From contig NZ_AQWP01000007.1 of assembly GCF_000375585.1 (NCBI RefSeq), positions 177,472 through 241,471 of the forward strand: DNA of 64,000 bases. Direction: 5' to 3'. Of the stretch, positions 10,798 to 19,855 are shown in pieces. This stretch comes from Sinorhizobium meliloti 4H41 (GTDB taxonomy: Bacteria > Pseudomonadota > Alphaproteobacteria > Rhizobiales > Rhizobiaceae). How positions within the stretch are numbered: the first letter of the stretch is position 1; the number at the start of each line of letters is the position of its first letter. Both the position numbers and the translations under genes were made by a program. The notes beneath the pieces were generated by a model that ran no database searches, was not told where the DNA came from, and saw only the letters and a program-made list of their open reading frames with translations.

Positions 10798-12429
10798 TCA
10801 AGGAGCAGCAACGCCGGCGATCGCCTCGGCGAAGTCCTTGGCTTCGAACGGTTCGAGGTCGTCAATCCCTTCGCCGACGCCGATGAAGTAAACCGGCAGC
10901 TTGTGCTTGGCGGAGATCGCCACCAGAATGCCGCCGCGTGCGGTGCCGTCGAGCTTGGTCATGATCAAGCCGCTGACGCCGGCGACGTTGCGGAATATCT
11001 CGACCTGCTGCAGGGCGTTCTGCCCGGTCGTCGCGTCGAGCGTCTGCAGCACCGTATGCGGCGCGTCCGGATCGAGTTTTCCGAGAACGCGCACGATCTT
11101 TTCGAGCTCCGCCATCAGTTCGGCCTTGTTCTGCAGCCGTCCGGCGGTGTCGATGATCAGCACGTCCGCCTTCTGCTCGCGGGCACGCTGGAACGCCTCG
11201 TAGGCAAGCCCGGCCGCATCGGCGCCGAGCTTCGAAGAGACGATTTCGGATTTCGTCCGTTCGGCCCAGATCTTCAGCTGCTCGATCGCCGCCGCCCGGA
11301 AAGTATCGCCGGCGGCCAGCATGACCTTAAGTCCCGCGCCGGAAAGCTTTGCCGCAAGCTTGCCGATCGTCGTCGTCTTGCCGGTTCCGTTGACGCCGAC
11401 GACGAGGATCACGTGCGGCTTATGGCTGAGATCGAGTTCCAGCGGCCTGGCGACGGGCGCCAGCACCTTGGTGATCTCGCCGGCCATGATGCGCGAAACG
11501 TCCTCGCCGGACACATCCTTGCCATAGCGCTCCGAGGCGAGCGTATCGGTGATGCGCATCGCCGTCTCGACGCCGAGGTCCGCCTGGATCAGCAGGTCCT
11601 CGAGGTCCTGCAGCGTCGCCTCGTCGAGCTTGCGCTTGGTGAAGAGGCTGGCGATCTGGCCGGTGAGTTGCGACGAGGTGCGCGCAAGGCCCAGGCGAAG
11701 GCGCTGGTACCAGTTGAGCTTGGCTGGCGGGGCGGGCGCTTCTTCCCTGGGGCGCCTCTCGGCGGCGGCGAAACCTTTGGGAAGGCTGGGTGCGAGGGGC
11801 TCGGATGGAGGCTCGCCCCCCTCTGCCCTCCCCGGCGTCTCCCCCTCGAGGGGGAGGATTGGGAGAGGCACGCTCTCGTCCTCCGACGCTCCCGTTTCAT
11901 CTTCCGAAGAGCCTGTGCCTCCCGCACGGTCGTCTGCGGCAATCTCCACCTCTTCGACGTCGGCTGCGGCGGCGGCTTCGCGCTCCTCCTGCTCTCCCGA
12001 AGGGACAGAGGCGGGTGCCGAGAGCTCGTCGACAGTCGTCGGGTGTTCGGAAGGCGACTCACCCTCCTCTGCCCTGCCGGGCATCTCCCCCGCAAGGGGA
12101 GAGATCGGATGCCGGACGCTCTCGCCCTGCTCCACAGTGTTTTCATCTGCGGTGACAGCAGTGCTTACTGGGCCTTCCTCACGCGTGGTTTCGGTCGTTG
12201 GCGTGTCCGGCGCGAAGGAAACATCGCGATCGTCCGTGCTAGCTTCCGTTACCTCGACTGTACTACGATCTTCCTCGACCGGTGCCTGGGTCCCGCCCTG
12301 TTCTCCCGAAGGGACAGGGGGGGTTACCGCGACCTCATCGGCAACGGCCGTCTCCTGCGGCGGCGCCGGTTTTTCTTCGACGGCATCCTTGCCGAAGGAG
12401 AAGATCTTCTTGATGAAACCAATCGCCAT
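10798..12429 (-). CDS. ftsY: Signal recognition particle receptor FtsY
   Basis: A 543-residue GTPase that receives ribosome-SRP complexes at the inner membrane. The C-terminal NG domain (from about residue 235) shows the P-loop GVNGTGKTTTIGKLA near 344, DTFRAAAIEQL, DTAGRLQNK and TKLDGTARGG. The N-terminal A domain is long, acidic and repetitive. It contains two in-frame copies of a dispersed palindromic element, at about residues 105-127 (ISPLAGEMPGRAEEGES) and 187-210 (ILPLEGETPGRAEGGEP), and two PSGEQ segments. This accounts for much of the extra length over typical FtsY. It lies 14 bases after mtaB. Confidence 0.96.
   Translation of the reverse strand: MAIGFIKKIFSFGKDAVEEKPAPPQETAVADEVAVTPPVPSGEQGGTQAPVEEDRSTVEVTEASTDDRDVSFAPDTPTTETTREEGPVSTAVTADENTVEQGESVRHPISPLAGEMPGRAEEGESPSEHPTTVDELSAPASVPSGEQEEREAAAAADVEEVEIAADDRAGGTGSSEDETGASEDESVPLPILPLEGETPGRAEGGEPPSEPLAPSLPKGFAAAERRPREEAPAPPAKLNWYQRLRLGLARTSSQLTGQIASLFTKRKLDEATLQDLEDLLIQADLGVETAMRITDTLASERYGKDVSGEDVSRIMAGEITKVLAPVARPLELDLSHKPHVILVVGVNGTGKTTTIGKLAAKLSGAGLKVMLAAGDTFRAAAIEQLKIWAERTKSEIVSSKLGADAAGLAYEAFQRAREQKADVLIIDTAGRLQNKAELMAELEKIVRVLGKLDPDAPHTVLQTLDATTGQNALQQVEIFRNVAGVSGLIMTKLDGTARGGILVAISAKHKLPVYFIGVGEGIDDLEPFEAKDFAEAIAGVAAP
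11800..11872. repeat. RIME-like element inside ftsY, copy 2
   Basis: CCCCCTCTGCCCTCCCCGGC then GTCTCCCCCTCGAGGGGGAG, homologous to the copy at 12049-12116 and to intergenic palindromes of rhizobia. It is read in frame and encodes the PLPILPLEGETPGRAEGGEP segment of the FtsY A domain. Confidence 0.7.
12049..12116. repeat. RIME-like element inside ftsY, copy 1
   Basis: CCCTCCTCTGCCCTGCCGGG then CATCTCCCCCGCAAGGGGAG, containing a CTCCCCC...GGGGAG hairpin. It is read in frame and encodes RHPISPLAGEMPGRAEEGES in FtsY. It aligns along its length with the copy at 11800-11872 (same orientation). Confidence 0.7.
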
Positions 12430-12443
12430 GGGAATGTCCGCTG

Positions 12444-13718
12444 TCAGGCCGCAGCCATCTGTTTGCGCTCGATCGTCAGATGCTTGCCATTGTGGCCGGT
12501 GATTCCGACCGCCACAAGCGACCGCGGCTCAAGGCCGGCCGCATCTACGAGCGTGAAGTTTTCCGTATGGGCCAGACCGTTCATTTCCACAAGGATCGTC
12601 TGGCTGCTGCCGATCATGCCCTCGAGGTGGCCCGCATGAAGCTCCGCCCCCTTCGCACGCAGGCGCGCGGCACGCTCCTTGACAAGCGCGCGGTCGAGTT
12701 GCGGCATGCGGGCGGCCGGGGTGCCGGGGCGCGGGCTATAGGGGAAGACGTGAAGATGCGCGATGCCGCAATCCTCGGCGAGCCGCATGGCGTTCTCGAA
12801 CATCGGCTCGGTCTCGGTCGGAAATCCGGCGATCATGTCCGCACCTAAGCTGATCTCGGGGCGCAGGCGCCGGACCTCGTCGCAGAAGGCGCGCGCATCG
12901 GCGCTCGAATGCCGCCGCTTCATGCGCTTCAGGATCAGGTCGTCGCCGTGCTGCAGAGAAAGATGCAGATGCGGCATGAAGCGCGGCTCCTCGGCGATGA
13001 GGTCGAGGAGGTGGCCGTCCGCCTCGATGCTGTCGATGGAGGAAAGCCGCAGGCGGAGGATTTCCGGCACCTGTTTCAGCAGGGTCTTCCCGAGAAGCCC
13101 GAGGGTCGGCGTTCCGGGCAGATCGGCGCCGTAGCTGGTGGCGTCGACCCCGGTCAGAACGATCTCGCGATAGCCGCTTTCGGCAAGGCGTCTCGCCTGG
13201 TCGACGACGGCGCCCATCGGCACGGAGCGCGAATTGCCGCGGCCATAGGGAATGATGCAGAAGGTGCAGCGGTGGTCGCAGCCGTTCTGCACCTGGATGA
13301 AGGCGCGCACGTGCCCGTCTATGTGCTTCACCATCTGCGGTGCGGTGGCGCGCACGCTCATGATGTCGTTGACACGGAGTTTCTCTTCGGCCGAGACGCC
13401 GAAATCCGGCAGCGCGCGATAGGAGGCGCTGGCGAGCTTCTCCTCGTTGCCGAGCACCGCGTCCACCTCCGCCATTTCGGCGAAGGTTTCCTTCTCGGTC
13501 TGGGCGGCGCAGCCGGTGACGATGATGCGGGCGTGCGGATTTTCGCGCCGCGCCCGGCGGATCGCCTGTCGGGCCTGGCGCACGGCCTCGGCGGTGACGG
13601 CGCAGGTATTGACGAGGATGGCGTTGTTCAGCCCCGCCTTTTCGGCCTCCGCCCGCATCACTTCCGACTCATAGGTGTTCAGCCGGCAGCCGAAGGTTAT
13701 GACCTCGACCCCGCTCAA
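12444..13718 (-). CDS. mtaB: tRNA t6A37 methylthiotransferase MtaB
   Basis: A 424-residue radical-SAM methylthiotransferase that converts t6A37 to ms2t6A37 in tRNAs. The N-terminal UPF0004 domain starts [17 protein letters not shown] and contains NTCAVT and VTGCAAQ, giving three cluster cysteines. The radical-SAM cluster motif is [15 protein letters not shown] near residue 150, and a C-terminal TRAM-like segment ends the protein. The start is a TTG at 13718 that overlaps the dapF stop. The frame stays open far upstream inside dapF, but that part is antisense-like and not MtaB. Confidence 0.93.
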   Translation of the reverse strand: MSGVEVITFGCRLNTYESEVMRAEAEKAGLNNAILVNTCAVTAEAVRQARQAIRRARRENPHARIIVTGCAAQTEKETFAEMAEVDAVLGNEEKLASASYRALPDFGVSAEEKLRVNDIMSVRATAPQMVKHIDGHVRAFIQVQNGCDHRCTFCIIPYGRGNSRSVPMGAVVDQARRLAESGYREIVLTGVDATSYGADLPGTPTLGLLGKTLLKQVPEILRLRLSSIDSIEADGHLLDLIAEEPRFMPHLHLSLQHGDDLILKRMKRRHSSADARAFCDEVRRLRPEISLGADMIAGFPTETEPMFENAMRLAEDCGIAHLHVFPYSPRPGTPAARMPQLDRALVKERAARLRAKGAELHAGHLEGMIGSSQTILVEMNGLAHTENFTLVDAAGLEPRSLVAVGITGHNGKHLTIERKQMAAA

Positions 13719-14620
13719 AGGGCTCTCGCTCCGTTGTCGCCGCTCTCCGGCTCGTTGCGCGAAAAGGTGCCGGTGACGGGATCGACGGTGCCGGACCATT
13801 CCCATTCGGCCGGCCCCGTCATGATGACGTGGTCGTCGCGCTCGCGCCATTCGATCTTGAGCGGACCGCCGGGCACGTTCACGATAACCATCCGCTCCGT
13901 CCGGCCGGTTCTCGCACCGCTGACGGCGGCGGCACAGGCGGCCGAGCCGCAGGCAAGCGTCAGGCCGGCGCCGCGCTCCCAGGTCCGCAGGTCCATCTCC
14001 TGGCGGGAGCGGATGCGCGCGATGGAGATATTGGCGCGCTCGGGGAAGATCGGATGGTTCTCGAGGAGTGGTCCGAACCGGTCGAGCTCGTAGCTCCACA
14101 CATCGTCCTCGACCCAGAAGATCGCATGCGGATTGCCCATGGAGGCGACCGAGGGAGAGTGCAGCACGGGCGCATCGATCGGCCCGATCTGCAGCTCGAT
14201 GCGCCGCGTGTCGTGGAATTCCTCCGCGAGCGGGATCTGGTCCCAGCCGAAACGGGGCTTGCCCATGTCGACCGAGATCGTGCCGTCGTCGTGTTCCTTG
14301 GCTTCGAGAAGGCCCGCGACCGTATGGAAGAGGAAGGCTTTCCTGCCGGTCTCGGCCGCAAGCGCCTGGACGACGCAGCGGGTGCCGTTGCCGCAGGCCT
14401 GGGCCATCGACCCGTCGGAATTGACGATGTCGATCCAGGCATCGGTCCCGGCAGACTTCGGGTCGTGAATTGCCATGATCTGGTCGAACTCGGTCGCCGG
14501 GTCGGCATTGAGCGCGATCGCCGCCTGCGGCGTCACGCGGTCCTTGCGCCCGCGCATGTCGACCACCAGGATCTTGTTTCCAAGCCCGTTCATCCTGGCA
14601 AATTGCACCTGATCGGCCAT
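13715..14620 (-). CDS. dapF: Diaminopimelate epimerase
   Basis: A 301-residue epimerase that converts LL- to meso-diaminopimelate for lysine and peptidoglycan synthesis. Both catalytic cysteines are seen: Cys76 in ACGNGTRC and Cys224 in TLACGSAAC. The ATG at 14620 ([16 protein letters not shown]) matches the family start; another ATG lies 5 codons upstream. The stop overlaps the TTG start of mtaB. It lies 93 bases after the metallo-hydrolase gene, in the same direction. Confidence 0.96.
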   Translation of the reverse strand: MADQVQFARMNGLGNKILVVDMRGRKDRVTPQAAIALNADPATEFDQIMAIHDPKSAGTDAWIDIVNSDGSMAQACGNGTRCVVQALAAETGRKAFLFHTVAGLLEAKEHDDGTISVDMGKPRFGWDQIPLAEEFHDTRRIELQIGPIDAPVLHSPSVASMGNPHAIFWVEDDVWSYELDRFGPLLENHPIFPERANISIARIRSRQEMDLRTWERGAGLTLACGSAACAAAVSGARTGRTERMVIVNVPGGPLKIEWRERDDHVIMTGPAEWEWSGTVDPVTGTFSRNEPESGDNGARAL

Positions 14621-14713
14621 GTCGCGACTGTCCAAACCCTGGCCCCCGCTTCGGAGGCGCCCTTCATTCGGGCTGTATATGGCGGAAAAGCCCGGAAATT
14701 ACCAGTGCCGGCG

Positions 14714-15730
14714 TCATTCCCGTGCCGTCGGCGGGAGCGGGACGTCGAAGACTTCCCCCGGTCGCAGCGCCCGGAAACGGTTTCGATCGATACCGTGCTT
14801 GGCGAGCGCAGTCTCCAGCGCCCGGAGCGGCTCCTCGACCCCCTCGTTGGTCAACCGGAAGGTGCCCCAATGGTGACCCGCCGCGTATTCGGCGCCGCAT
14901 GCGACCATGCCCAGGACCGCCTCTTCCGGATTCTGGTGCTGAGAGGCCATGAACCAGCGTGGCTCGTAGCTGCCGAAGGGCAGGTTGGCGAGGCGGAAGC
15001 ATCCGTGTTTTTCGCGCGCCGCACGATAATTGATGCCGTCGTGAAAACCTGTGTCGCCGACATGATAGATCTTGCCGGCCGGCGTCTCGATGACGAAGGC
15101 GGCCCAGAGCGCCATGCGCCGGTCGTTCGAGCGGCGAGCCGACCAATGGTGGCATGGCTCCGCATGGATGACGACGCCATCACCGAGGTCGAGCCGGTCG
15201 CCCCAGTCGACGACGGAAATCTCGGCACCCGCGACGGCGCGGCGAATGATCGTGTCGTTGCCGAGCGGCGTTACGAGATGCGGCGCGTGCTTGGTGTGGA
15301 GCGAGCCGAGCGTGGCGAGATTGAGGTGGTCGTAGTGGTTATGGGTGACGAGCACGATATCGATCCGCGGCAGGTCGTCCATGAGAATGCCTGGCGGGTT
15401 GCGGCGGCGGGGTCCGGCAAACGTAAAGGGGCTGGCGCGATGCGACCAGACCGGGTCGGTCAGGATGTTGAGGCCCGCGACCTGGATCAGCAGCGTTGCG
15501 TGACCGACCATGGTGACGCGGAGCCGCTCGCCGTCGACACTGGTATCCGGCCTCGCCTGCGGAAAGGGGCTGTCATAGTGGCGCGGCCATTGCTCGCGTC
15601 CGCCGCCGGACTGCCAGCGCAGGAGGTCGGCGAAGCCGCGCGGCGGTGTGCCGCCCGGATTGTAGAAGCGAATGCCGTCGAAGTGGTCCGAAACGGGCCC
15701 GCTATAGTAGGGATTGCCGCTTTTCTTCAT
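14714..15730 (-). CDS. MBL-fold metallo-hydrolase (Lactamase_B_2, RomA/NAPE-PLD-like)
   Basis: A 338-residue metallo-beta-lactamase-fold hydrolase. The metal motif THNHYDHL lies near residue 132, with later ligands in EPCHHWSAR and VGDTGFHDG, and the C-terminal GHHWGTFRL. The long form with an N-terminal FYNPGGTPPRGFADLLRW segment matches proteins annotated as RomA-like or N-acylphosphatidylethanolamine phospholipase D-like. The substrate is unknown. I chose the ATG at 15730 (MKKSGNPYYSG) over the longer frame because the conserved region starts there. Confidence 0.88.
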   Translation of the reverse strand: MKKSGNPYYSGPVSDHFDGIRFYNPGGTPPRGFADLLRWQSGGGREQWPRHYDSPFPQARPDTSVDGERLRVTMVGHATLLIQVAGLNILTDPVWSHRASPFTFAGPRRRNPPGILMDDLPRIDIVLVTHNHYDHLNLATLGSLHTKHAPHLVTPLGNDTIIRRAVAGAEISVVDWGDRLDLGDGVVIHAEPCHHWSARRSNDRRMALWAAFVIETPAGKIYHVGDTGFHDGINYRAAREKHGCFRLANLPFGSYEPRWFMASQHQNPEEAVLGMVACGAEYAAGHHWGTFRLTNEGVEEPLRALETALAKHGIDRNRFRALRPGEVFDVPLPPTARE

Positions 15731-16137
15731 CGCTGCCTCGGTTGAGGGACACCTGCAGAGAAATAGGCGCATTTGCCGCCGGATCACAGGACTCGGGCAG
15801 GAGCGGCCGGCAATTTCCTGATGATGCGACCGGACGGAGGTGGTGGTCCTGCTCGCGTGTGGGATCATAGGTGGAGCCCGAGCGCAGCGTCTCCGCGGTC
15901 GATCCTTGACTTTTCTCCCGGTTTCCTGTTTATCGCGGCGAATTCCTTCGCAAGTGATGACTTCCGAAGCCACCGACCGGGCCCCGCAAAGGTATAAAGA
16001 GAGCCCGGAGGTCAACACCCGACAGCGCGCTGCGCCCTCGGGTGGTTTTTGGCTTTGCGTCTTGTTTTCCGCGCGAAGGGACCCACGTTTCCGGACGAGC
16101 CGATCTATCGCAATCCGGAGACAAGAAGGAAGAGAAT
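15731..16137. other. Intergenic region upstream of ffh
   Basis: The gap separates two divergent genes. A possible sigma-70 promoter toward ffh is CTTGAC at 15905-15910 with GTTTAT 17 bases later (15928-15933); the -35 is good but the -10 is weak. A second GC-rich palindromic stretch lies at 16008-16045 (CACCCGACAGCG...GCCCTCGGGTGG). I see no small gene or recognisable RNA. A GGAAG ribosome site precedes the ffh ATG. Confidence 0.4.
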
Positions 16138-17679
16138 ATGTTCGAGAGCCTCCAGGACCGTCTTGGTTCCATATTGAATGGACTGACCGGCCGCGGCGCC
16201 CTGTCGGAAGCCGATGTTTCCGCAGCGCTTCGGGAGGTTCGCCGTGCGCTGCTCGAAGCGGACGTGGCGCTCGATGTGGTGCGGTCCTTCACGGAGAAGG
16301 TTCGCGAAAAGGCGGTCGGCGCCGAAATCGTAAAGTCGATCAAGCCCGGCCAAATGGTCGTCAAGATCGTTCATGACGAGCTCATAGCGATGCTCGGCTC
16401 CGAGGGCGTCACGATCGATCTCAATGCGGCGGCTCCGGTCGTCATCATGATGGTCGGCCTGCAGGGCTCGGGCAAGACGACGACGACCGGCAAGATCGCC
16501 AAGCGGCTGACCGCGCGGGACAAGAAGAAGGTCCTGATGGCCTCGCTCGATACCCGCCGCCCGGCCGCGCAGGAACAGTTGCGCCAGCTCGGCGTGCAGA
16601 CCGGCGTCGATACGCTTCCGATCATCGCCGGCCAGTCGCCGACCGATATCGCTGCGCGCGCCGTGCAGGCGGCCAAGCTCGGCGGCCACGACATCGTCAT
16701 CCTCGACACCGCCGGCCGCACCCATATCGACGAGCCGCTGATGATCGAGATGGCGGAGATCAAGCGGAAATCCAACCCGCATGAGATCCTGCTGGTCGCC
16801 GATGCGCTGACCGGACAGGACGCCGTCAACCTCGCCCGCAACTTCGACGAACGCGTCGGCATCACCGGCCTGGTGCTCACGCGCATGGACGGCGACGGCC
16901 GCGGCGGTGCGGCGCTCTCCATGCGCGCCGTCACGGGCAAGCCGATCAAGCTCATCGGCGTCGGCGAGAAGATGGACGAACTCGAGGAGTTCCATCCGCG
17001 CCGCGTCGCCGACCGCATCCTCGGCATGGGCGACATCGTCTCGCTCGTCGAAAAGGCGGCGGAGAACATCGACGCCGAAAAGGCGGCCGCCATGGCCGCC
17101 AAGATGGCCAAGGGCAAGTTCGACCTCAACGACCTCGCCGATCAGCTGCAGCAGATGCAGAAGATGGGCGGCATGGGCGGCATCATGGGTCTGATGCCTG
17201 GCATGGCCGGCATGAAGGACAAGATGTCCGCCGCCGGCCTGGATGACTCGCTCTTCAAGCGCCAGCTCGCGATCATCTCCTCGATGACTAGGGCGGAGCG
17301 CGCCAATCCGGATATTCTCAAGCATTCGCGCAAGAAGCGCATCGCCAGCGGCTCCGGCACCGATGCCTCCGACATCAACAAGCTTCTGAAAATGCACCGC
17401 CAGATGGCGGACATGATGAAGATGATGGGCGGCAAGGGCAAAGGCGGCATGATGAAACAGATGATGGGCGGCCTCGCCGGCAAGATGGGCCTCGGCGGCC
17501 TGGGCGGCGGAATGCCCGATCTTTCGAAAATGGATCCGAAGCAGCTCGAGGCCCTGCAGAAGCAGGCCCAAGCCGCCGGTCTCGGCAAGCCTGGCGGCGG
17601 CCTGCCTGGCCTTGGCGGTGGTTTGCCCGGTCTGGGCGGCGGTTTTCCCGGCCTCCCCGGCCTACCGAAGAAGAAGTGA
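16138..17679 (+). CDS. ffh: Signal recognition particle protein Ffh
   Basis: A 513-residue SRP54 homologue that binds signal sequences and 4.5S RNA and pairs with FtsY. The N domain starts MFESLQDRLGSILNGLTG. The G domain has GLQGSGKTTTTGK near residue 107, DTRRPAAQEQL, DTAGRTHIDE and TRMDGDGRGGAA. The M domain (from about 330) is methionine-rich with KMGGMGGIMGLMPGM and HSRKKRIASGSGT. The C-terminal tail is a Gly-Leu-Pro repeat (GGGLPGLGG). The ATG is preceded by GGAAGAG. ftsY lies only about 4 kb away on the other strand. Confidence 0.97.
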   Translation: MFESLQDRLGSILNGLTGRGALSEADVSAALREVRRALLEADVALDVVRSFTEKVREKAVGAEIVKSIKPGQMVVKIVHDELIAMLGSEGVTIDLNAAAPVVIMMVGLQGSGKTTTTGKIAKRLTARDKKKVLMASLDTRRPAAQEQLRQLGVQTGVDTLPIIAGQSPTDIAARAVQAAKLGGHDIVILDTAGRTHIDEPLMIEMAEIKRKSNPHEILLVADALTGQDAVNLARNFDERVGITGLVLTRMDGDGRGGAALSMRAVTGKPIKLIGVGEKMDELEEFHPRRVADRILGMGDIVSLVEKAAENIDAEKAAAMAAKMAKGKFDLNDLADQLQQMQKMGGMGGIMGLMPGMAGMKDKMSAAGLDDSLFKRQLAIISSMTRAERANPDILKHSRKKRIASGSGTDASDINKLLKMHRQMADMMKMMGGKGKGGMMKQMMGGLAGKMGLGGLGGGMPDLSKMDPKQLEALQKQAQAAGLGKPGGGLPGLGGGLPGLGGGFPGLPGLPKKK

Positions 17680-17691
17680 GGATCGCGACGA

Positions 17692-18027
17692 ATGCTTGAT
17701 CCCGAGATCAAAGAGGAATTGGCGAGCTACCGGCAGTCGATCGACAATATCGATGCCGCGCTCGTCCACATGCTGGCCGAACGCTTCCGCTGCACCAAGG
17801 CGGTTGGCGTGCTCAAGGCCAAGCACCAGCTGCCGCCGGCCGATCCGGCGCGCGAAGAATACCAGATCGAACGCCTCCGCCACCTGGCGAAAGACGCCAA
17901 TCTGGATCCGGATTTCGCCGAGAAGTTCCTGAACTTCATCATCAAGGAAGTCATCCGGCATCATGAAGCCATCGCCGCCGATTGCTCGCAGAACGCGGGC
18001 AGCGCCGGCACCACCCATTCCGCTTGA
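17692..18027 (+). CDS. Chorismate mutase, AroQ type
   Basis: A 111-residue all-helical chorismate mutase that turns chorismate into prephenate for Phe/Tyr synthesis. The family pattern is clear: LASYRQSIDNIDAALVHMLAERF near residues 10-32, then Lys in VGVLKAKH and Arg/Glu in AREEYQIERL. It is stand-alone, not fused to prephenate dehydratase. It starts 12 bases after ffh and precedes rpsP by 38 bases, an unexpected place for a biosynthetic gene but one I recall as usual in rhizobia. Confidence 0.92.
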   Translation: MLDPEIKEELASYRQSIDNIDAALVHMLAERFRCTKAVGVLKAKHQLPPADPAREEYQIERLRHLAKDANLDPDFAEKFLNFIIKEVIRHHEAIAADCSQNAGSAGTTHSA

Positions 18028-18065
18028 GTCAAGCGGTCAAGAAAGCCTGCAAGGAGTAAATTGAA

Positions 18066-18440
18066 ATGGCACTGAAAATTCGTCTCGCCCGCGGCGGTTC
18101 CAAGAAGCGTCCCTACTACCAGATCGTCGTTGCCGACGCGCGCAGCCCGCGTGACGGCCGCTTCCTCGAAAAGCTCGGCTCCTGGAACCCGATGCTTGCC
18201 AAGGACGACGAAAAGCGCATCGAACTGAACGCCGAGCGCGTTCAGCACTGGATCGCCCAGGGCGCCCAGCCGACCGACCGCGTCATGCGCTTCCTCGACC
18301 AGGCCGGCCTTGCCAAGCGTCCGGCCCGCAACAACCCGACCAAGGCGCTGCCCGGCAAGAAGGCACAGGAACGTGCCGCTGAAGCCAAGCAGAAGGCGGA
18401 AGAAGCAGCCGCCGCGGCTGCGGAAGCTGCCGCGGAATAA
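18066..18440 (+). CDS. rpsP: 30S ribosomal protein S16
   Basis: A 124-residue S16 starting [24 protein letters not shown], with the conserved [14 protein letters not shown] following. The C-terminal extension (from about 95) is Ala/Lys/Glu-rich low complexity, typical of alphaproteobacterial S16. It is preceded by AAGGAG and followed by a stem-loop at 18463-18496 before rimM. Confidence 0.97.
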   Translation: MALKIRLARGGSKKRPYYQIVVADARSPRDGRFLEKLGSWNPMLAKDDEKRIELNAERVQHWIAQGAQPTDRVMRFLDQAGLAKRPARNNPTKALPGKKAQERAAEAKQKAEEAAAAAAEAAAE

Positions 18441-18462
18441 TTTCCGGCGGAATGGCATTGAG

Positions 18463-18496
18463 AACGGGCGGCATTTCCATGCCGCCCGTTTTGCTT
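18463..18496 (+). terminator. Stem-loop/terminator between rpsP and rimM
   Basis: Twelve-bp perfect arms, AACGGGCGGCAT (18463-18474) and ATGCCGCCCGTT (18479-18490), with a TTCC loop, followed by TTGCTTT. It should end or attenuate transcription after rpsP, lowering rimM-trmD expression relative to the ribosomal protein. Confidence 0.8.
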
Positions 18497-18576
18497 TATG
18501 TGCACCGGAAAATCGCATGTTCTCATCCCGATGTGGTTCGGGAAACATGCAGCAAGTTCACCCTGGATGCCCGACG

Positions 18577-19140
18577 ATGACACAGCTGAAGAACCCTGTC
18601 CTGATGGCGACGATCGGCGCGGCGCAAGGGCTGCGCGGCGAGGTGCGGGTAAAGTCCTTCACCGACGATCCGGCCGCACTCGGCGACTATGGCAAACTCC
18701 ACAGCGAGGACGGCCGCGTCTTCGAGGTGCTTGAAATCCGCGAGGCCAAGAACGTCGTCGTCGTGCGGTTTCGGGGCATCAACGATCGGACTGCTGCCGA
18801 AGCGCTCAACGGTCTCGAACTCTTCATCGAGCGCGACAATCTCCCCGACGACGATCTCGACGAGGACGAATTCTTCTACGCAGACCTCGAGGGCCTGGAA
18901 GCGGTCGATCGCACCGGAAAGAGCTATGGTTCGGTGACCGGCGTCTTCGATTTCGGCGCTGGCGATCTCCTCGAACTGAAAGGCCCGGGCCTCAGGCCGG
19001 TGCTTATTCCCTTCACGGAATGGTCGGTACTCGAAATCGATCTCGAAGCGGGCAAGCTCGTCATCGACCCGACGGCCGCCGGGCTCGTCGACGACGAGAA
19101 GAGCGGGCCTGGCAAGCCCTTTCCGACCAAGCGCAAGTGA
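18577..19140 (+). CDS. rimM: 16S rRNA processing protein RimM
   Basis: A 187-residue ribosome maturation factor that binds S19 during assembly of the 30S head. The N-terminal RimM domain shows [21 protein letters not shown], and the C-terminal PRC-barrel part contains [20 protein letters not shown] and [21 protein letters not shown]. The ATG at 18577 is chosen by alignment. It lies 10 bases before trmD. Confidence 0.95.
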   Translation: MTQLKNPVLMATIGAAQGLRGEVRVKSFTDDPAALGDYGKLHSEDGRVFEVLEIREAKNVVVVRFRGINDRTAAEALNGLELFIERDNLPDDDLDEDEFFYADLEGLEAVDRTGKSYGSVTGVFDFGAGDLLELKGPGLRPVLIPFTEWSVLEIDLEAGKLVIDPTAAGLVDDEKSGPGKPFPTKRK

Positions 19141-19150
19141 GCCCACGGCA

Positions 19151-19855
19151 ATGCCCTATCGCGCGACCGTCCTGACGCTCTACCCGGAGATGTTTCCGGG
19201 GCACCTCGGCGTTTCGCTCGCCGGAAAGGCGCTGGAGCGCGGAGACTGGTCGATGGAGGCCGTGCAGATTCGCGACTTTGCCGGTGACAAGCACCGCACC
19301 GTCGACGATACGCCGGCGGGGGGCGGTGCCGGAATGGTATTGAAGCCCGACGTTCTTGCCCGCGCCATCGATCATGTCGCTGCAGACGACGGGCGGCCGC
19401 GGCTTCTGATGAGTCCGCGCGGACGGCCGCTGACACAGGAACGGGTGCGGGCGCTGGCCGCCTGTCCCGGCGCTGTCATCGTTTGCGGACGTTTCGAGGG
19501 CGTCGACCAGCGGGTCATCGACACGCGTGGACTCGAGGAAGTCTCGATCGGCGACTACATTCTTTCCGGCGGCGAGCCGGCAGCACTCGTTCTGCTCGAC
19601 GCCGTGGTGCGTATCCTGCCGGGCGTGATGGGCAATCAGCTGTCAGGCGTCCACGAGAGCTTCGAGGGAGGGCTCCTCGAACACCCCCACTACACGCGTC
19701 CCCAGATCTTCGAAGGTCACGAAATCCCGGCCGTCCTCACCTCCGGCAACCACGCGGCCATTGCGCAATGGCGGGAAGCGGCGGCGCGCCGGCTGACGGC
19801 GGAACGCCGGCCGGATCTTCTGGAGCGTGATCCGGCTCAGCCCGTGAAGAAATAA
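19151..19855 (+). CDS. trmD: tRNA (guanine-N1)-methyltransferase TrmD
   Basis: A 234-residue SPOUT enzyme that makes m1G37 in tRNAs reading CNN/proline codons. Motifs are [12 protein letters not shown] at the N-terminus, the knot regions [14 protein letters not shown] and [22 protein letters not shown], and [12 protein letters not shown]. The last 19 bases overlap the end of the TauE/SafE gene on the other strand. Confidence 0.97.
   Translation: MPYRATVLTLYPEMFPGHLGVSLAGKALERGDWSMEAVQIRDFAGDKHRTVDDTPAGGGAGMVLKPDVLARAIDHVAADDGRPRLLMSPRGRPLTQERVRALAACPGAVIVCGRFEGVDQRVIDTRGLEEVSIGDYILSGGEPAALVLLDAVVRILPGVMGNQLSGVHESFEGGLLEHPHYTRPQIFEGHEIPAVLTSGNHAAIAQWREAAARRLTAERRPDLLERDPAQPVKK

Noticed and set aside
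10774..12639. Long plus-strand open frame opposite ftsY
   Set aside because: It is antisense to ftsY in a GC-rich genome; its translation is Arg/Leu-rich shadow with no family features.
12444..14099. MtaB starting inside dapF with a 126-residue N-terminal extension
   Set aside because: The extra part is the out-of-frame shadow of dapF; the family start is the TTG at 13718 overlapping the dapF stop.
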